A DNA stretch of 52,565 nt from an uncultured Saccharophagus sp. (GCA_937920545.1 CAKZUG010000012.1:1-52565); one strand, 5' to 3'. Shown: positions 18,613-29,333, counted from the first letter of the stretch. Translations and numbers: made by a program. The notes: generated by a model from the sequence alone, not told the origin.

Positions 18613-19695
18613 CTAAGCCTTAAAATTAAGCATCCTAGTTAATGGTATTAGCGCCTTCTGACGAATGGCTTCATCTATGTGGATTTCATTATGATCAAGG
18701 TTGTGCGATTCAAAAATTTGACTAAGGTTGTCTAGCTCGTTCATCCCCATCCACGGACAGTTTGCACAGCTACGGCATGTAGCACCACTACCGGCAGTGG
18801 GAGCAATAATGAGCTTTTTATCAGGGCAGGCCTGCTGCATTTTATAAAAAATGCCTTGGTCAGTCGCCACAATACACGTGGGGTGAGGTAAGTTTTTAGC
18901 GGCACTAATAAGCTGTGAGGTTGAGCCTACTGCATCGGCTATCTCAACGACAGGTTTGGGTGACTCAGGATGGACCAAAATAGCCGCTTCGGGGTACTGC
19001 TGCTTAATATCTAAAATACCGCGCACTTTAAACTCTTCATGTACGATGCAAGCGCCGTCCCACAGCAGCACATCGGCACCTGTTTTTTCGGCTACGTAAT
19101 TACCTAAGTGTTTATCGGGTGCCCATAATATTTTTTCGCCTTGCTTATCTAAATGATCTACCACATCTACCGCTATAGATGATGTCACCACCCAGTCTGC
19201 GCGCGCTTTAACGGCTGCAGACGTGTTTGCGTATACCACAACGGTACGATCTGGGTTAGCGTCACAAAATGCGCTAAAGGTATCGACAGGGCAACCAATG
19301 TCTAATGAACACGTAGCTTCTAGCGTGGGCATTAACACACGTTTTTCTGGCGATAAGATTTTGGCTGTCTCGCCCATAAATTTTACACCAGCCACAATAA
19401 GCGTGCGGGCACTGTGGTTAGCCCCAAAACGCGCCATTTCAAGAGAGTCGGCAACACAGCCACCGGTCTCTTCAGCTAATGATTGTATCTCTGGCGAGGT
19501 GTAATAATGCGCTATCAGGGCAGCGTCATGCTTTTTCAGTAAGGCTTTGATGTCTTCTCGGTATTGCTCTGTTGATTTTGAGCTAGAGTGCACACGCGGC
19601 TCTAAGGCTGCATCTAAATACTGTTTGACTTGCTCACGGGCAGCGATTTGATCAGATTGTTCGCTAGGTATATGAGCATCCGCGGTGGTATTCAT
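18613..19695 (-). CDS. nadA: Quinolinate synthase
   Basis: NadA condenses iminoaspartate with dihydroxyacetone phosphate to quinolinate in NAD synthesis and carries an oxygen-sensitive [4Fe-4S] cluster. The 360-aa protein shows Cys129 in [12 protein letters not shown], a second Cys in [10 protein letters not shown] and the C-terminal [10 protein letters not shown] block; three such cysteines hold the cluster. The substrate-binding [10 protein letters not shown] at about 62 and [10 protein letters not shown] at about 103 are typical. It stands alone, 150 bp from the tRNA-Lys gene. Confidence 0.96.
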   Translation of the reverse strand: MNTTADAHIPSEQSDQIAAREQVKQYLDAALEPRVHSSSKSTEQYREDIKALLKKHDAALIAHYYTSPEIQSLAEETGGCVADSLEMARFGANHSARTLIVAGVKFMGETAKILSPEKRVLMPTLEATCSLDIGCPVDTFSAFCDANPDRTVVVYANTSAAVKARADWVVTSSIAVDVVDHLDKQGEKILWAPDKHLGNYVAEKTGADVLLWDGACIVHEEFKVRGILDIKQQYPEAAILVHPESPKPVVEIADAVGSTSQLISAAKNLPHPTCIVATDQGIFYKMQQACPDKKLIIAPTAGSGATCRSCANCPWMGMNELDNLSQIFESHNLDHNEIHIDEAIRQKALIPLTRMLNFKA

Positions 19696-19845
19696 ATAAG
19701 TTATCCAAATAAATAATTCGTCAATTTTCGAATTGAATAATATAAAAAGTATGATGAAGACAATGAAGAAATAGGTGTTTTTTTATGAGGGCTCATCACA
19801 ATAACAATGTGTATTAATGCAATAGAAAATACGATATAAAAGAAA

Positions 19846-19921
19846 TGGTGGGTCGTGCGCGATTCGAACGCGCGACCAATTGGTTAAAAGCCAACTGCTC
19901 TACCGACTGAGCTAACGACCC
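19846..19921 (-). tRNA. tRNA-Lys (TTT anticodon)
   Basis: Minus-strand sequence begins GGGTCGTTAGCTCAG and ends ACGACCCACCA, 76 nt including encoded CCA. The acceptor stem GGGTCGT/ACGACCC pairs fully, the TΨC arm contains GTTCGAATC, and the anticodon loop reads CTTTTAA with anticodon TTT. It closely matches the E. coli tRNA-Lys and occupies the same position after queC as in Pseudomonas. Confidence 0.97.
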
Positions 19922-20368
19922 ACATCAAGGACGCGTATAATAAGGATTCTGACGAAAACATCAAGGCTTTTTTAACAAATAAATGAAAGTTTTTTAAATT
20001 ATTTGTATAAAGTCAAAAACCAACCACAATCCGATCATTTTTTATAAAAAACCATCAAATTATACGCAAAACCTGATAATACCAAATCGCTCTACTTAGC
20101 AACGAGACATATAATCACGCGTTAAACACAAAAAATGCACGCCGCATAATCAGTAAAATTATCGATTTATAAAAAATAATGACAAAAAAAATATGTTTTT
20201 TTGCATATTTTGAGTAAAACGTCGTTTGACATTATTGTTGACATGAAAAAATTCACGCTCAACCGCACCTATTGCAGGTCAATACCGCAAAAAAAACCCA
20301 CAATAGATAACCCAACCTTGACCAACAACTTGCATACACGCATGACATGTACGCTCTACACATAAAAG
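19922..20368. other. Noncoding gap
   Basis: AT-rich, runs of A and T, no supported gene. It separates queC from tRNA-Lys; part of it must hold the tRNA promoter. Confidence 0.4.
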
Positions 20369-21079
20369 TTATACATACTTTGTTGGGTCTGGCACACCGG
20401 CTTGCTCAAACCCTTGCCGCCTCAAACGGCAACTATCACACTTTTTGCACGCTAAACCTTGGTCATTAGCCTGATAACACGACACTGTTTGACTGTAGTC
20501 TACGCCTAGCTCGCGGCCTAACCGAATAATATCTGACTTAGATAAATCGAGAAGCGGAGTATGTATCGCTAGTGGCGCACCTTCTACGGCAGCCTTGGTC
20601 GCTAAATTTGCCATTGCTTGAAACGCATCAATGTACTCAGGGCGGCAATCCGGGTAGCCTGAATAATCAACAGCGTTCACGCCAATAAAAATAGCGTCGG
20701 CCCCCAAAACTTCAGCCCACCCCAATGCAATCGACAAAAACACCGTATTACGGGCAGGCACATAGGTTACAGGAATCCCTTCTTCTAACGTTTCAGGTAC
20801 GTCAATACGGGTATCTGTTAAGGCTGAGCCTCCAATGGCACCTAAATCTAACGTCACCACTTTATGAGCAGCCGCATTAAAAAACTGCGATGTGTGTGCC
20901 GCGGCGTCTAGCTCGGCGCGGTGGCGCTGCCCGTAATCAAAACTAATGGTATAACAGCTATACCCTTGCGATTGTGCAATCGCTAAGACCGTGGTCGAAT
21001 CTAGCCCGCCAGAAACTAATATTACGGCTTTTTTAGTGGTTGTATCTGCCTGCTTAGCAGAGGTTATATGGTTGCTCAC
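20369..21079 (-). CDS. queC: 7-cyano-7-deazaguanine synthase
   Basis: QueC converts 7-carboxy-7-deazaguanine to preQ0 with ATP and ammonia, for queuosine in t[11 protein letters not shown] at 23-30 is the PP-loop, and the C-terminal cysteines in [18 protein letters not shown] bind zinc. Length 236 aa is normal. The start is GTG at 21079. It follows queE by 31 bp, forming a queEC unit downstream of cpoB, as in Pseudomonas. Confidence 0.96.
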   Translation of the reverse strand: MSNHITSAKQADTTTKKAVILVSGGLDSTTVLAIAQSQGYSCYTISFDYGQRHRAELDAAAHTSQFFNAAAHKVVTLDLGAIGGSALTDTRIDVPETLEEGIPVTYVPARNTVFLSIALGWAEVLGADAIFIGVNAVDYSGYPDCRPEYIDAFQAMANLATKAAVEGAPLAIHTPLLDLSKSDIIRLGRELGVDYSQTVSCYQANDQGLACKKCDSCRLRRQGFEQAGVPDPTKYV

Positions 21080-21110
21080 GTCTTTATACTCGCTTATTGA
21101 ACGTTCTTAT

Positions 21111-21761
21111 TTACACACCGGGTTTATCGCCCCATAACGCTTTGTGTAATTGGGTTTGAAAACGTACCTGTAGTTTATCGTCAACTATCCAGTTGGCTAA
21201 TTCGGTAGGGTTTAATTGCTCGTAACAAGGCGAGAATAAAATATCACCCACGCGCTCTTGCAGGCTATGTAAATCAATTTGTGCGCGCGCCCAATCATAA
21301 TCGGCTCGGTTACACAGCACAAATTTCACCTGATCTTTTTTAGCGAGCAACGGTATATTGCTATACATGTTTTTGCTCACCTCGCCCGATGCAGGCGTTT
21401 TTAAATCAAGTACAATATCGACGCGCTTATCAACGTGCGAGATATCCATCGCGCCACTGGTTTCTAACGATACCGTTAAACCTAAATCACACAGCTGTGT
21501 GAGTAAAGGCAAGCAATTTGGTTGCGCTAATGGCTCCCCACCGGTCACGCATACATAATGTGTTTTGGTGTCTTGCACTTGCTGAACAATGTTCTTTAAT
21601 GTGAATTTTTCACCACCATAAAAAGCGTACTCTGAATCACAGTAACCACAACGTAATGGGCAGCCCGTTAAGCGCACAAAACACGTCGGCAAGCCTGCCG
21701 TGCGAGATTCGCCCTGCAATGAATAAAAAATTTCGGTAATGCGTAATGTATTTTCTGGCAT
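21111..21761 (-). CDS. queE: 7-carboxy-7-deazaguanine synthase (radical SAM)
   Basis: QueE rearranges 6-carboxytetrahydropterin to 7-carboxy-7-deazaguanine with a [4Fe-4S]/SAM radical. The cluster motif is CPLRCGYC (CxxxCxxC) near residue 34, with EIFYSLQGES before it and the GGEPL motif in CVTGGEPLAQ. Length 216 aa is normal. It starts 19 bp after cpoB and is probably read from the tol-pal promoter or a nearby one. Confidence 0.95.
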   Translation of the reverse strand: MPENTLRITEIFYSLQGESRTAGLPTCFVRLTGCPLRCGYCDSEYAFYGGEKFTLKNIVQQVQDTKTHYVCVTGGEPLAQPNCLPLLTQLCDLGLTVSLETSGAMDISHVDKRVDIVLDLKTPASGEVSKNMYSNIPLLAKKDQVKFVLCNRADYDWARAQIDLHSLQERVGDILFSPCYEQLNPTELANWIVDDKLQVRFQTQLHKALWGDKPGV

Positions 21762-21780
21762 AAAAAAACTTTGATAGTGG

Positions 21781-22560
21781 TTAATAGTTGTTATTAATAA
21801 AGCGTTTAGCTAATTTGGCCGCGCTACCTGCAGATGCTGCAACATCGTCTAAATAAGTACGAGCGGCCTGCTTATCTCCCGTGTTAAATAAAATTTGGCC
21901 TAATTTATATTTAGCATCAGTCACTTTACTGTTATTGGGGTAAGCGGTAAGTAATTTTTCAAACCAACTTTGCGCCTGATCTAGCTTCTCATCTTGTAGG
22001 TATAGCTGCCCTAACCAGTAATACGCATTACCTGCTGTTGACCCTTGTGGGTAAGTCTCTAAATGTGTTTTAAACGCGGCAATGGCTTTATTATATTGCT
22101 TTTGAACAATGACCAAATCAATGGCCGAACGGTAACTTTGTGTTTCGCCAGTATTCGCTGCTGGCACGTTGCGTATGGCTTTTGGCTGCGAAATAGTAGG
22201 CGCAGACGGCAACACGGCGGTTTTTTGCGCACGGCTACCTTTTTGTAATTCGCTAACCCGGCGGTCTAAATCGAGGTAATCATCTAAACGCTGCTGTTTT
22301 AGCTTTTTAATCGCAAAGGCTTGCTCATCGACCAAACCGCGCAAATTAAGCACTTCTTGCTGCAAAAGCTGCATTTGATAAAACACATCAGCAGATGGCG
22401 GTAACGCTTGCTGCACCACTGTTTGTTGTCGTGTAACAGGGTTAGCGCCTGCTGCAGGTGAAGGTGTAGGGTCAATAACGGGGGCTTGCGCAAACGTATC
22501 AATCACCAACAAACAAACACTCATACCAACAAAAACAAAACGTGAAATTAGATCCATCAT
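21781..22560 (-). CDS. cpoB: Cell division coordinator CpoB (YbgF)
   Basis: A 259-aa periplasmic protein with a signal peptide (FVFVGMSVCLLVIDTFAQA), a trimerising coiled coil at about 60-110 (LLQQEVLNLRGLVDEQAFAI) and C-terminal TPR repeats (AGNAYYWLGQLYLQDEKLDQ, then NSKVTDAKYKLGQILFNTGD). CpoB links Tol-Pal action to peptidoglycan synthesis at the septum. It is the usual last gene of the tol-pal cluster. The 320-bp gap from pal contains a terminator. Confidence 0.94.
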   Translation of the reverse strand: MMDLISRFVFVGMSVCLLVIDTFAQAPVIDPTPSPAAGANPVTRQQTVVQQALPPSADVFYQMQLLQQEVLNLRGLVDEQAFAIKKLKQQRLDDYLDLDRRVSELQKGSRAQKTAVLPSAPTISQPKAIRNVPAANTGETQSYRSAIDLVIVQKQYNKAIAAFKTHLETYPQGSTAGNAYYWLGQLYLQDEKLDQAQSWFEKLLTAYPNNSKVTDAKYKLGQILFNTGDKQAARTYLDDVAASAGSAAKLAKRFINNNY

Positions 22561-22880
22561 AATTCAACTCATTAATAGTAAAAACGGCTCAATGCTGGTA
22601 GAAGCAGTAAAGATCAACAACATTGACTGATAGACTGGCAATTTTAAATGAGTATACGATTTACACAATCAATACTTTTAGTTTTAGTGCAAAATACAGT
22701 GTTTTATTTTTAGCAAAGAACGCAATGCTTATTGAAGGCACGGCCAACAAAAAATTCATCACCTGCCACACCACCACCAACCAAAATCACTTTTAAACAG
22801 GCAAAAAAAATCCCGCATTTAGCGGGATCTCATTGGTTTAGACTAAAGTTTAAACTAAAATTTAAACTAAAAAGTCAAAC
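22561..22880. other. pal-cpoB intergenic region
   Basis: 320 bp without a gene. It holds the intrinsic terminator after pal and, by inference, a promoter for cpoB-queE-queC. Degenerate TTTAAACTAAA repeats lie at about 22845-22871. Confidence 0.5.
22803..22828 (-). terminator. Intrinsic terminator after pal
   Basis: On the minus strand ATCCCGC-TAAAT-GCGGGAT forms a seven-pair hairpin followed by eight T. It lies about 50 bp beyond the pal stop. Confidence 0.85.
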
Positions 22881-23384
22881 CTAGTATTTGATCTCAACAC
22901 GACGGTTTTGAGAGTAAACACTGTCGCTGCTACCAACAACCGCTGGACGCTCTTCACCAAAACTTACAGTCTCGATTAAAGCAGCCGATACACCTTGAAG
23001 TACTAAGAAATCGCGTGCAGCATTTGCACGACGCTCGCCTAGAGCCATGTTATATTCGCGTGAACCGCGCTCATCGGCGTGACCTTCTAAACGAACGCTT
23101 GTATTTAGTTCTTTGATCACGCTAGCGTGAATTAAAAGAGCTGCGCGTGCTTCAGAGCGCAGTAAAGATTGGTCAAAATCAAAGTAGAAAATAGTGTCAA
23201 CGCCTACAAGTGCGTCACGTGGGTCAGCGGCAACTTCTGTTGTTTCAGTTGTAACAACTTCATTTACAGCGTTAGCTGCATCTGTTGCTGCGCTATCACT
23301 AGCTTTTTGACTGTTTGATGAACAACCTGTTGCGAAAATGGCAACAGACAATAAACTTACTAGTAATTTAGACTTGCTAATCAT
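22881..23384 (-). CDS. pal: Peptidoglycan-associated lipoprotein Pal
   Basis: A 167-aa outer-membrane lipoprotein with lipobox ATGC (Cys21), a short Ala/Thr-rich linker and an OmpA-like domain from about residue 60. VRLEGHADERGSREYN and LGERRANAARDFL are the peptidoglycan-binding signature. Pal tethers the outer membrane to the wall and cycles with TolB. The ATG has AGGAG upstream; 92 bp separate it from tolB. Confidence 0.97.
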   Translation of the reverse strand: MISKSKLLVSLLSVAIFATGCSSNSQKASDSAATDAANAVNEVVTTETTEVAADPRDALVGVDTIFYFDFDQSLLRSEARAALLIHASVIKELNTSVRLEGHADERGSREYNMALGERRANAARDFLVLQGVSAALIETVSFGEERPAVVGSSDSVYSQNRRVEIKY

Positions 23385-23476
23385 GGTGTGCTCCTAAGAT
23401 AAAATATATTTGTTATTAATGTTGCGTAAAGTAACACGATGCGGTTTTATTTAATAGGCTTGGTTAACATTACAGA

Positions 23477-24793
23477 CTATTTTTTGCGATACGGCGACCA
23501 TGCAGGCTCACGAACATCACCTCGTTTTGATGGAAAGCGTACTTTACCCCCTGCATCAATCGATACCGCAGCCAAAATACCTTTACCGCGATACTTGGTC
23601 GCATACAACAAAGACGCACCATTAGGCGCGACCGTTGGCGATTCATCTAAGCTGGTTTGCGTTAAAATACGAATATCGCCCGAGGCAATATTTTGCCACG
23701 CAATATGAAACACGCTCTCTTCTCGGTGTACCATGATTAAGTTTTTACCGTCGGGCGTTAAGCGTGGGCGCGCATTATAATTACCATCGAACGTTAATCG
23801 CTCGATGCGCTTATTGACCAAGTTAATTTGATAAACCTGCGGGCTACCGCCACGGTTAGACGTAAAAATAAGGCTTTGGCCATCACTCGTCCAATTGGGT
23901 TCGGTATCAATTACCGCAGAACTTGTACGCGTAACACGCGTAAAACGCTTACTGGCAATATCCATGACATACAACTCGGGGTTGCCGTCTTTTGATAACA
24001 CCATGGCCATGCGCTTGTCATCAGGTGAAAACGCCGGTGCGCCGTTTAAACCCTTAAAGTTGGTTAACTGAGTACGTTTGCCCGTGGCAAGTTCTTGCAT
24101 AAAAATGGCGGGGCGGCTGGTCTCAAAAGACACATACGCCACTTTGCTTAAATCATTTGACCATGTGGGCGATAACAGCGGCTGGCTCGATTTAAACAAT
24201 ACTTGCTCGCGTGCGCCATCGGCATCGGCTTTGACTAAACGGTAACGGCCGGGACCGTCTTTACGTAAATCTTCTATGTATAAAATTTCGGTCGAGAACG
24301 CACCACGAATACCCGTTAACGCAAAATAAATTTCATCGCTAATAGTGTGGGCAATATCACGCAAACCGTTTTGGCTCGACGACGTCACCTTCGAAAAAAT
24401 CTGGCGCTGTGCATTTACATCATATAAACCGTATTGACTAATAAAACCGCTTGCCGTTGGTTTGACATTACCAATCACTAAATAATCGACACCCGAGATA
24501 CGCCAGTCGCGGTAAAAAATATCTTCTGTTTTGCTCGGAAAAGACAACATGTTTTTAGGGTCTTTGGCTGAAAACAAACCACTGCGGGCTAAATCGCTCG
24601 ATACAATACTGGCGATATTTTCAGGTAAACTGCTGCCGCCTTCAAACGGCACAACGGCAATAGGCGTGGGGTTATCGACACCTTCTGTAATTTCAATAAT
24701 CAGCTCGGCATGGCTGCGGGTGCTCACACATAAAAAACACACTGCGCTTAAAATATACAGCTGAATGCGTTTTGCGATTAAGTTTTTGATCAT
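23477..24793 (-). CDS. tolB: Tol-Pal system protein TolB
   Basis: A 438-aa periplasmic protein: signal peptide to about residue 29 (CVSTRSHAE), an N-terminal alpha/beta domain ([11 protein letters not shown]) and a six-bladed beta-propeller from about 175 with repeated blocks such as [33 protein letters not shown] and RPRLTPDGK. TolB binds Pal and the TolA C-terminus. It overlaps tolA by 4 bp, indicating coupled translation. Confidence 0.97.
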   Translation of the reverse strand: MIKNLIAKRIQLYILSAVCFLCVSTRSHAELIIEITEGVDNPTPIAVVPFEGGSSLPENIASIVSSDLARSGLFSAKDPKNMLSFPSKTEDIFYRDWRISGVDYLVIGNVKPTASGFISQYGLYDVNAQRQIFSKVTSSSQNGLRDIAHTISDEIYFALTGIRGAFSTEILYIEDLRKDGPGRYRLVKADADGAREQVLFKSSQPLLSPTWSNDLSKVAYVSFETSRPAIFMQELATGKRTQLTNFKGLNGAPAFSPDDKRMAMVLSKDGNPELYVMDIASKRFTRVTRTSSAVIDTEPNWTSDGQSLIFTSNRGGSPQVYQINLVNKRIERLTFDGNYNARPRLTPDGKNLIMVHREESVFHIAWQNIASGDIRILTQTSLDESPTVAPNGASLLYATKYRGKGILAAVSIDAGGKVRFPSKRGDVREPAWSPYRKK

Positions 24794-25560
24794 TGACGGA
24801 GATCCTCGGGCTGGAAAAGTAATTTAAATTGTCTGAATTCACGCTCAAATAAACCACTGGGCATGGATGTAATTTCTGGAAAGGTATCGACTTTTTGCAC
24901 GGCCTTAACGGCACTGCGGTCAAATGCTGCATCGCCACTCGACTGCACAACATTCACATCAACAATGCGGCCACTGGGCACAAGCGATATCGCTAATAAA
25001 CAACGCATACCGTTACGCGCAGACGGCGGACGGCTCCACTTTTGCTCAACCGTATTGCGGATAAGCGCGGCATAACTTTGCGCTTGCTCGTTGTAACTTT
25101 CTTCAAGGAGCAATTGCTGCTCGTCTTCTAAGGCTTTTTTAAATTCGGCCTCTTGCTGTAGTTTGCGCTCTTGTTCTCTTTTGCGGCGTTTTTCAGCTAG
25201 CGCTTTCTTTTTTTGCTCGGCTTTTTTCTTGGCGTCGGCTTTTTCTTTGGCTTTTTGCTTGGCTTCTTTTTCGCGCTTCTTTTTAAGGGCGAGCTTTTTT
25301 TCGGCCGCCTTGGCACGCGCTTTTTTCTGCGCGTCTAACGCTTTTTGTTTTTTGGTTAAATCCACTTTTTTGCGCTGTTTTTTCACTGGGGCAGGTTTGG
25401 CTTTGGGCTTAAACTCGACCAGTTTTGCCTGAATACTTTGCGGCGGTTTGACTTTAATTTTGGGGCTATGGCTTTGCCAATCGACAAAAAATAGGGCCAC
25501 CACAGCAATATGCAACGCCAGCGTGGCAAAAAAAGGCAAGATAAACGAACGAAAACCCAT
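24790..25560 (-). CDS. tolA: Tol-Pal system protein TolA
   Basis: A 256-aa inner-membrane protein: one N-terminal transmembrane helix ([18 protein letters not shown], about 10-27), a Lys/Ala/Glu-rich periplasmic helix from about 50 to 150, and a TonB-like C-terminal domain ([20 protein letters not shown]). The central helix is shorter than the E. coli version (421 aa overall), as in many marine relatives. TolA carries proton-motive-force energy from TolQR to TolB-Pal. It starts 3 bp after tolR. Confidence 0.95.
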   Translation of the reverse strand: MGFRSFILPFFATLALHIAVVALFFVDWQSHSPKIKVKPPQSIQAKLVEFKPKAKPAPVKKQRKKVDLTKKQKALDAQKKARAKAAEKKLALKKKREKEAKQKAKEKADAKKKAEQKKKALAEKRRKREQERKLQQEAEFKKALEDEQQLLLEESYNEQAQSYAALIRNTVEQKWSRPPSARNGMRCLLAISLVPSGRIVDVNVVQSSGDAAFDRSAVKAVQKVDTFPEITSMPSGLFEREFRQFKLLFQPEDLRQ

Positions 25561-25563
25561 CAG

Positions 25564-25989
25564 TTAGCGCCTTTCGAAGGGTTCGGTGACAAGCCCTACT
25601 CCTGGTGCGCCAGCGGTTTGTAAATCACTCATTAAGCTCACAATTAAGCCGTACTCCACTTTGGTGTCGCCCCACACCAATACAGGTGTTTGGGGTTTAT
25701 CGGCTAAAATTTTGGTGACCATCGATGTCACGTCTTTAAGCGGTTTACTTTGTTTTGGCTCTTTACCCAAATTAATATAATAGGCACCGTTTTGATCAAT
25801 CGAGACAATAATGGGCTCGTCGTCATCGGTATTCATCACTTGCGATGCGGTTTTAGGCAGCTCTACTTTTACGCCCTGCATCAGCAACGGCGCGGTTACC
25901 ATAAACACCACTAGCAACACCAACATCACATCAATGTAAGGCACAACATTGATCTCGGCTAAGGGCTTTCTTTTCTTTTTAGATGACAT
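25564..25989 (-). CDS. tolR: Tol-Pal system protein TolR
   Basis: A 141-aa ExbD/TolR protein with a single N-terminal helix containing NVVPYIDVMLVLLVVFMVTA, including the conserved Asp of the proton path (VPYIDVMLVLL), and a periplasmic domain ending KVEYGLIVSLMSDLQTAG. TolR forms the stator with TolQ. It lies 23 bp after tolQ. Confidence 0.96.
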   Translation of the reverse strand: MSSKKKRKPLAEINVVPYIDVMLVLLVVFMVTAPLLMQGVKVELPKTASQVMNTDDDEPIIVSIDQNGAYYINLGKEPKQSKPLKDVTSMVTKILADKPQTPVLVWGDTKVEYGLIVSLMSDLQTAGAPGVGLVTEPFERR

Positions 25990-26012
25990 GCTTTGCCGCC
26001 TTTAAATAACGT

Positions 26013-26699
26013 TTATTCACTTTTGCTGTGCGCCTGACGGTGTAATATCGACGAGAACTCTTCAGAGAATGTCTCGTAGCGACCACTTAATGATTCGGCA
26101 TTGGCCGCAAAACGGTTGTATGCCAGTACCGCAGGAATCGCGGCAAACAGGCCCATTGCCGTGGCCACTAACGCCTCAGAAATACCCGGTGCAACCACCG
26201 CGAGCGTGGCCTGTGATTGCGTGGCTAAGCCTCTGAACGAGTTCATAATGCCCCATACCGTACCAAACAAACCTATGTACGGGCTAACCGATGCCACACT
26301 GGCCAAAAACGATAAATACGCTTCGAGCTTTTCATCTTCGCGGGCGCGCACCACACGCATAGCGCGCTGGGTGCCTTCCATGATGGCATCGGGATCGACC
26401 CCCTCTTGTTTTAAGCGTGTAAATTCTTTAAAGCCAGCTCTAAAAATACCTTCTATGCCGTCTAGCTCTTCAGCAGAGCGGCCGTTACCTTGGCGGTAAA
26501 GTTGTGTTAAATCCCCCCCCGACCAAAACTGGGCTTCAAAGGCTTTATAGGCATTTTTTGCGCGGGCTTGATACAAGCCACGCTGCACAATAAAAAACCA
26601 CGATGACACCGACATTAACAATAATAACGCCATTACAAATTTCACCAATATGCCAGCGTCCATAATGAGCTGCCATATTGAAAGTTGATTTTCTACCAT
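26013..26699 (-). CDS. tolQ: Tol-Pal system protein TolQ
   Basis: A 228-aa ExbB/TolQ channel subunit with three membrane segments (about 15-37, 135-160 and 170-195). VASVSPYIGLFGTVWGIM and ALVATAMGLFAAIPAVLAYN are the conserved helices with the Thr/Gly residues of the proton channel. It begins 9 bp after ybgC. Confidence 0.97.
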   Translation of the reverse strand: MVENQLSIWQLIMDAGILVKFVMALLLLMSVSSWFFIVQRGLYQARAKNAYKAFEAQFWSGGDLTQLYRQGNGRSAEELDGIEGIFRAGFKEFTRLKQEGVDPDAIMEGTQRAMRVVRAREDEKLEAYLSFLASVASVSPYIGLFGTVWGIMNSFRGLATQSQATLAVVAPGISEALVATAMGLFAAIPAVLAYNRFAANAESLSGRYETFSEEFSSILHRQAHSKSE

Positions 26700-26708
26700 G
26701 GTATTTTC

Positions 26709-27158
26709 CTATTCGTGTGAGCCGTGTACATCAAAACACGGCATAGCTGTTTGAGTCATCCAAAGCGATAAAGCATCTCTGGATGGTTGGGGCAATGGCC
26801 TAATTTTAAAGGTGGCCTTATGAACGCACGCTATTTTTATCTCGCCACGACACAATAACACGCCACCCCTGTATACTTCTTGTGCAAACACAGTATAAGT
26901 TCGCGCCAATTTAATCGGTTGCGTGGTTATTTTAAGCGTATCATCTAATTTAGCTGGCGCGATATATTGCACATTGGCTGACGCCACAACCAAAATAGCG
27001 CCACTGTTGTGTACCGCTGGCTGCATAACACCCAAAGCACGTAAAGCCTCTGTGCGTGCATGCTCTAAAAACACCAGATATTGAGCGTGATAAACCACGC
27101 CACCCACATCGGTATGATCCACATAAACACGTTTATTTAAAATAAAGGGCGTACACAT
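26709..27158 (-). CDS. ybgC: Acyl-CoA thioesterase YbgC
   Basis: A 149-aa hot-dog-fold thioesterase. The active-site region is YVDHTDVGGVVYHAQYLVFLEHAR, seen at about residues 10-33 as DHTDVGGVVYHAQYL; the Asp, His and Tyr are typical of the 4-hydroxybenzoyl-CoA thioesterase group. It is the conserved first gene of the tol-pal cluster. Its ATG overlaps the ruvB stop by 1 bp (TAATG), showing that ruvB and tol are linked. Confidence 0.93.
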   Translation of the reverse strand: MCTPFILNKRVYVDHTDVGGVVYHAQYLVFLEHARTEALRALGVMQPAVHNSGAILVVASANVQYIAPAKLDDTLKITTQPIKLARTYTVFAQEVYRGGVLLCRGEIKIACVHKATFKIRPLPQPSRDALSLWMTQTAMPCFDVHGSHE

Positions 27159-28171
27159 TAATGGCTTTGCTCTGGCATAGGTAAATCAAAGTGGTCGTAG
27201 GCGCGCTGAGTGGCCACACGCCCACGCGGTGTGCGCATCATAAAACCCTGTTGAATCAAGTACGGTTCAATCACATCTTCAATGGTATCGCGTTCTTCAC
27301 TGATAGCGGCGGCTAAATTTTCTACCCCCACGGGGCCGCCACCAAACTTTTCCATCATACATAACAATACGCGTCTATCCATGTGATCAAAGCCTGAATT
27401 ATCAACATTTAACATATTCAATGCGGCATCAGCAGTGTCTCGGTTAATCGTCCCGTCGCCCTTCACCTGCGCATAATCACGGACTCGCCTTAACAAACGG
27501 TTGGCAATACGAGGCGTACCGCGTGAGCGTTTGGCAATTTCTTTTGCGCCAAGCGTTTCAATAGGTACGCCCATTAGACGGCTAGAACGCTCAACAATAT
27601 GGGTAAGATCGGTGAGGTTATAAAACTCAAGGCGCTGCACAATACCAAAGCGGTCGCGCAGTGGCGATGTTAATAAACCCGCACGCGTGGTGGCACCCAC
27701 AAGGGTAAAAGGCGGCAGCTCTAGCTTAATCGAGCGCGCGGCGGGGCCTTCGCCAATCATGATATCTAATTGGAAATCCTCCATGGCGGGGTACAGCACT
27801 TCTTCTACCACGGGGCTGAGCCTGTGTATTTCATCAATAAACAGCACATCACCCGCTTCTAAATTAGTGAGCATCGAGGCTAAATCGCCGGCTTTTTCTA
27901 ATACGGGGCCAGAGGTCGATTTTAAATCGACGCCCATTTCTTGCGCAATAATATTGGCCAGCGTGGTTTTACCTAAACCTGGCGGCCCAAATACCAACGT
28001 ATGGTCAAGCGAATCGCCACGGGCTTTGGCCGCACCAATAAAAATCTCCATTTGCTCTTTAACAACAGGCTGACCCACGTATTCGGCAAGGGTTTTTGGC
28101 CTAACGGCGCGGTCGACTTGCTCTTCGCGCTCTTTTGCGTTGCCATCTATTATGCGGTCTTGCTCTATCAT
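27158..28171 (-). CDS. ruvB: Holliday junction branch migration ATPase RuvB
   Basis: RuvB is the hexameric AAA+ motor that drives branch migration with RuvA. Walker A is GPPGLGKTT (62-70), Walker B is LFIDEIHR, and the sensor region holds [19 protein letters not shown] with its arginine finger. The C-terminal winged helix ends [18 protein letters not shown]. Length 337 aa is normal. It lies 31 bp downstream of ruvA. Confidence 0.98.
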   Translation of the reverse strand: MIEQDRIIDGNAKEREEQVDRAVRPKTLAEYVGQPVVKEQMEIFIGAAKARGDSLDHTLVFGPPGLGKTTLANIIAQEMGVDLKSTSGPVLEKAGDLASMLTNLEAGDVLFIDEIHRLSPVVEEVLYPAMEDFQLDIMIGEGPAARSIKLELPPFTLVGATTRAGLLTSPLRDRFGIVQRLEFYNLTDLTHIVERSSRLMGVPIETLGAKEIAKRSRGTPRIANRLLRRVRDYAQVKGDGTINRDTADAALNMLNVDNSGFDHMDRRVLLCMMEKFGGGPVGVENLAAAISEERDTIEDVIEPYLIQQGFMMRTPRGRVATQRAYDHFDLPMPEQSH

Positions 28172-28202
28172 AGTGTGAATCCGTTGGGCGAATAGCCGCT
28201 TA

Positions 28203-28826
28203 TTACATCATGCTTTTTAATGCAGCGCGAATGAGGGCTTCGCTGGTTGTTGTGTCTGCTGTGTAGGCTTTGGTCACAGCTTTTGTCGCTTCTGTTGGTT
28301 TATACCCCAAGGCAACCAAGGCACTTTGCGCCTCATCAATGAACAGGTTACTGTTTAATGTATCGGCTGTGTTATCGGCGTGTGGCATATCGCCGCCGGT
28401 TAAGCTAAATTGCTCGGTATCCACCAAGCGCTGCATTTTATCACGCATATCAATCAATAAACGCTCGGCGGTTTTTTTGCCCACCCCCGGTAGCTTCACC
28501 AAGGCCGCCAAATTACCATCAACAATACAGCGTGCAAAATCACGCGATTCCATCGACATAATACTCACGGCCAGCTTTGGCCCCACGCCGTTTACCTTAA
28601 TAAGCAGCCTAAACAGTTCTCTGTCTTGCTTTGATATAAAACCGTACAACTGTTGCGATGTTTCGCTTACAGCAAAGTGCGTATGCACAACCGCGCGCTC
28701 ACCTAAATTAGGTAACATATAAAATGTTGTAACGGGTGCGAGCAAATCGTAGCCCACGCCGTTCACATCAATTAACATGTTGGGTGCTTGTTTTTCTAAA
28801 ATAATACCGTTGAGTCGTCCTATCAT
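28203..28826 (-). CDS. ruvA: Holliday junction branch migration protein RuvA
   Basis: RuvA binds the four-way junction as a tetramer and loads RuvB. The 207-aa protein has the N-terminal OB-fold ([20 protein letters not shown]), two helix-hairpin-helix motifs ([10 protein letters not shown] and [12 protein letters not shown]) and the C-terminal RuvB-binding UBA-like domain. In many gammaproteobacteria ruvC comes directly before ruvA; here the upstream DNA is noncoding with an inverted repeat, so the resolvase must be elsewhere. Confidence 0.97.
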   Translation of the reverse strand: MIGRLNGIILEKQAPNMLIDVNGVGYDLLAPVTTFYMLPNLGERAVVHTHFAVSETSQQLYGFISKQDRELFRLLIKVNGVGPKLAVSIMSMESRDFARCIVDGNLAALVKLPGVGKKTAERLLIDMRDKMQRLVDTEQFSLTGGDMPHADNTADTLNSNLFIDEAQSALVALGYKPTEATKAVTKAYTADTTTSEALIRAALKSMM

Positions 28827-29333
28827 GGTTAGCCTTGTTTAAAAGTTACACGGTGATAAATATGCGGTGTTCATTAGGTAATAATAACTACTACTGGGAC
28901 AGTTGAAAAGAATACCCCTGCGTATGGCGCACGCTGTAAATATGTCCCTATACGCTCTGCGTCGGCATCCTGCCTCCGACAGCCTCATACGCAAGGGTAT
29001 TCTTTTTTTGTGTCTTGTTAATAAGTGATAATAATTACGCGATAATAATAAAAAGCACTGAAGCAATATCATGTATTGGTCATCATAAATGAGCCAGAAA
29101 ATAATGAAAGGTCTTAATAAAAAACCTTCGTCATAAATGTTTTTATCTTACGTTTTGTCGCAATACAACAAGCAAATGCTCACTACTACTTAGAGCAGCT
29201 CGTTCGCTTATTGTTTTAATTTTAAACTCAAAAGCAACTATGGCTTTATCAAACACACTGTATGACACACTCTATTTAAAAAATAGCCAATCAAAATAAG
29301 ACAACATCAAATCATACACACATTCAGGTAACA
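28827..29333. other. ruvA upstream noncoding region
   Basis: No supported gene. It holds the REP-like element at 28906-29006 and must contain the promoter of the ruvAB-tol group. Confidence 0.5.
28906..29006. repeat. REP-like inverted-repeat element
   Basis: The ends are 21-base arms with one mismatch (28906-28926 beginning AAAAGAATACCCCTG; 28986-29006 ending GGGTATTCTTTT), enclosing about 60 bp. The inner part reads AATATGTCCCTATACGCTCT and TCGGCATCCTGCCTCCGAC. The same inner pattern occurs in the element at 52301-52397, so this is a dispersed family. The T-run after the right arm could also end transcription. Confidence 0.65.

Noticed and set aside
20369-22560. preQ1 riboswitch near queC/queE
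   Set aside because: The leaders before queE and cpoB are too short or lack the expected pseudoknot sequence; nothing convincing was seen.
28839-29072. 77-codon minus-strand frame upstream of ruvA
   Set aside because: It is made almost wholly of the REP-like inverted repeat.
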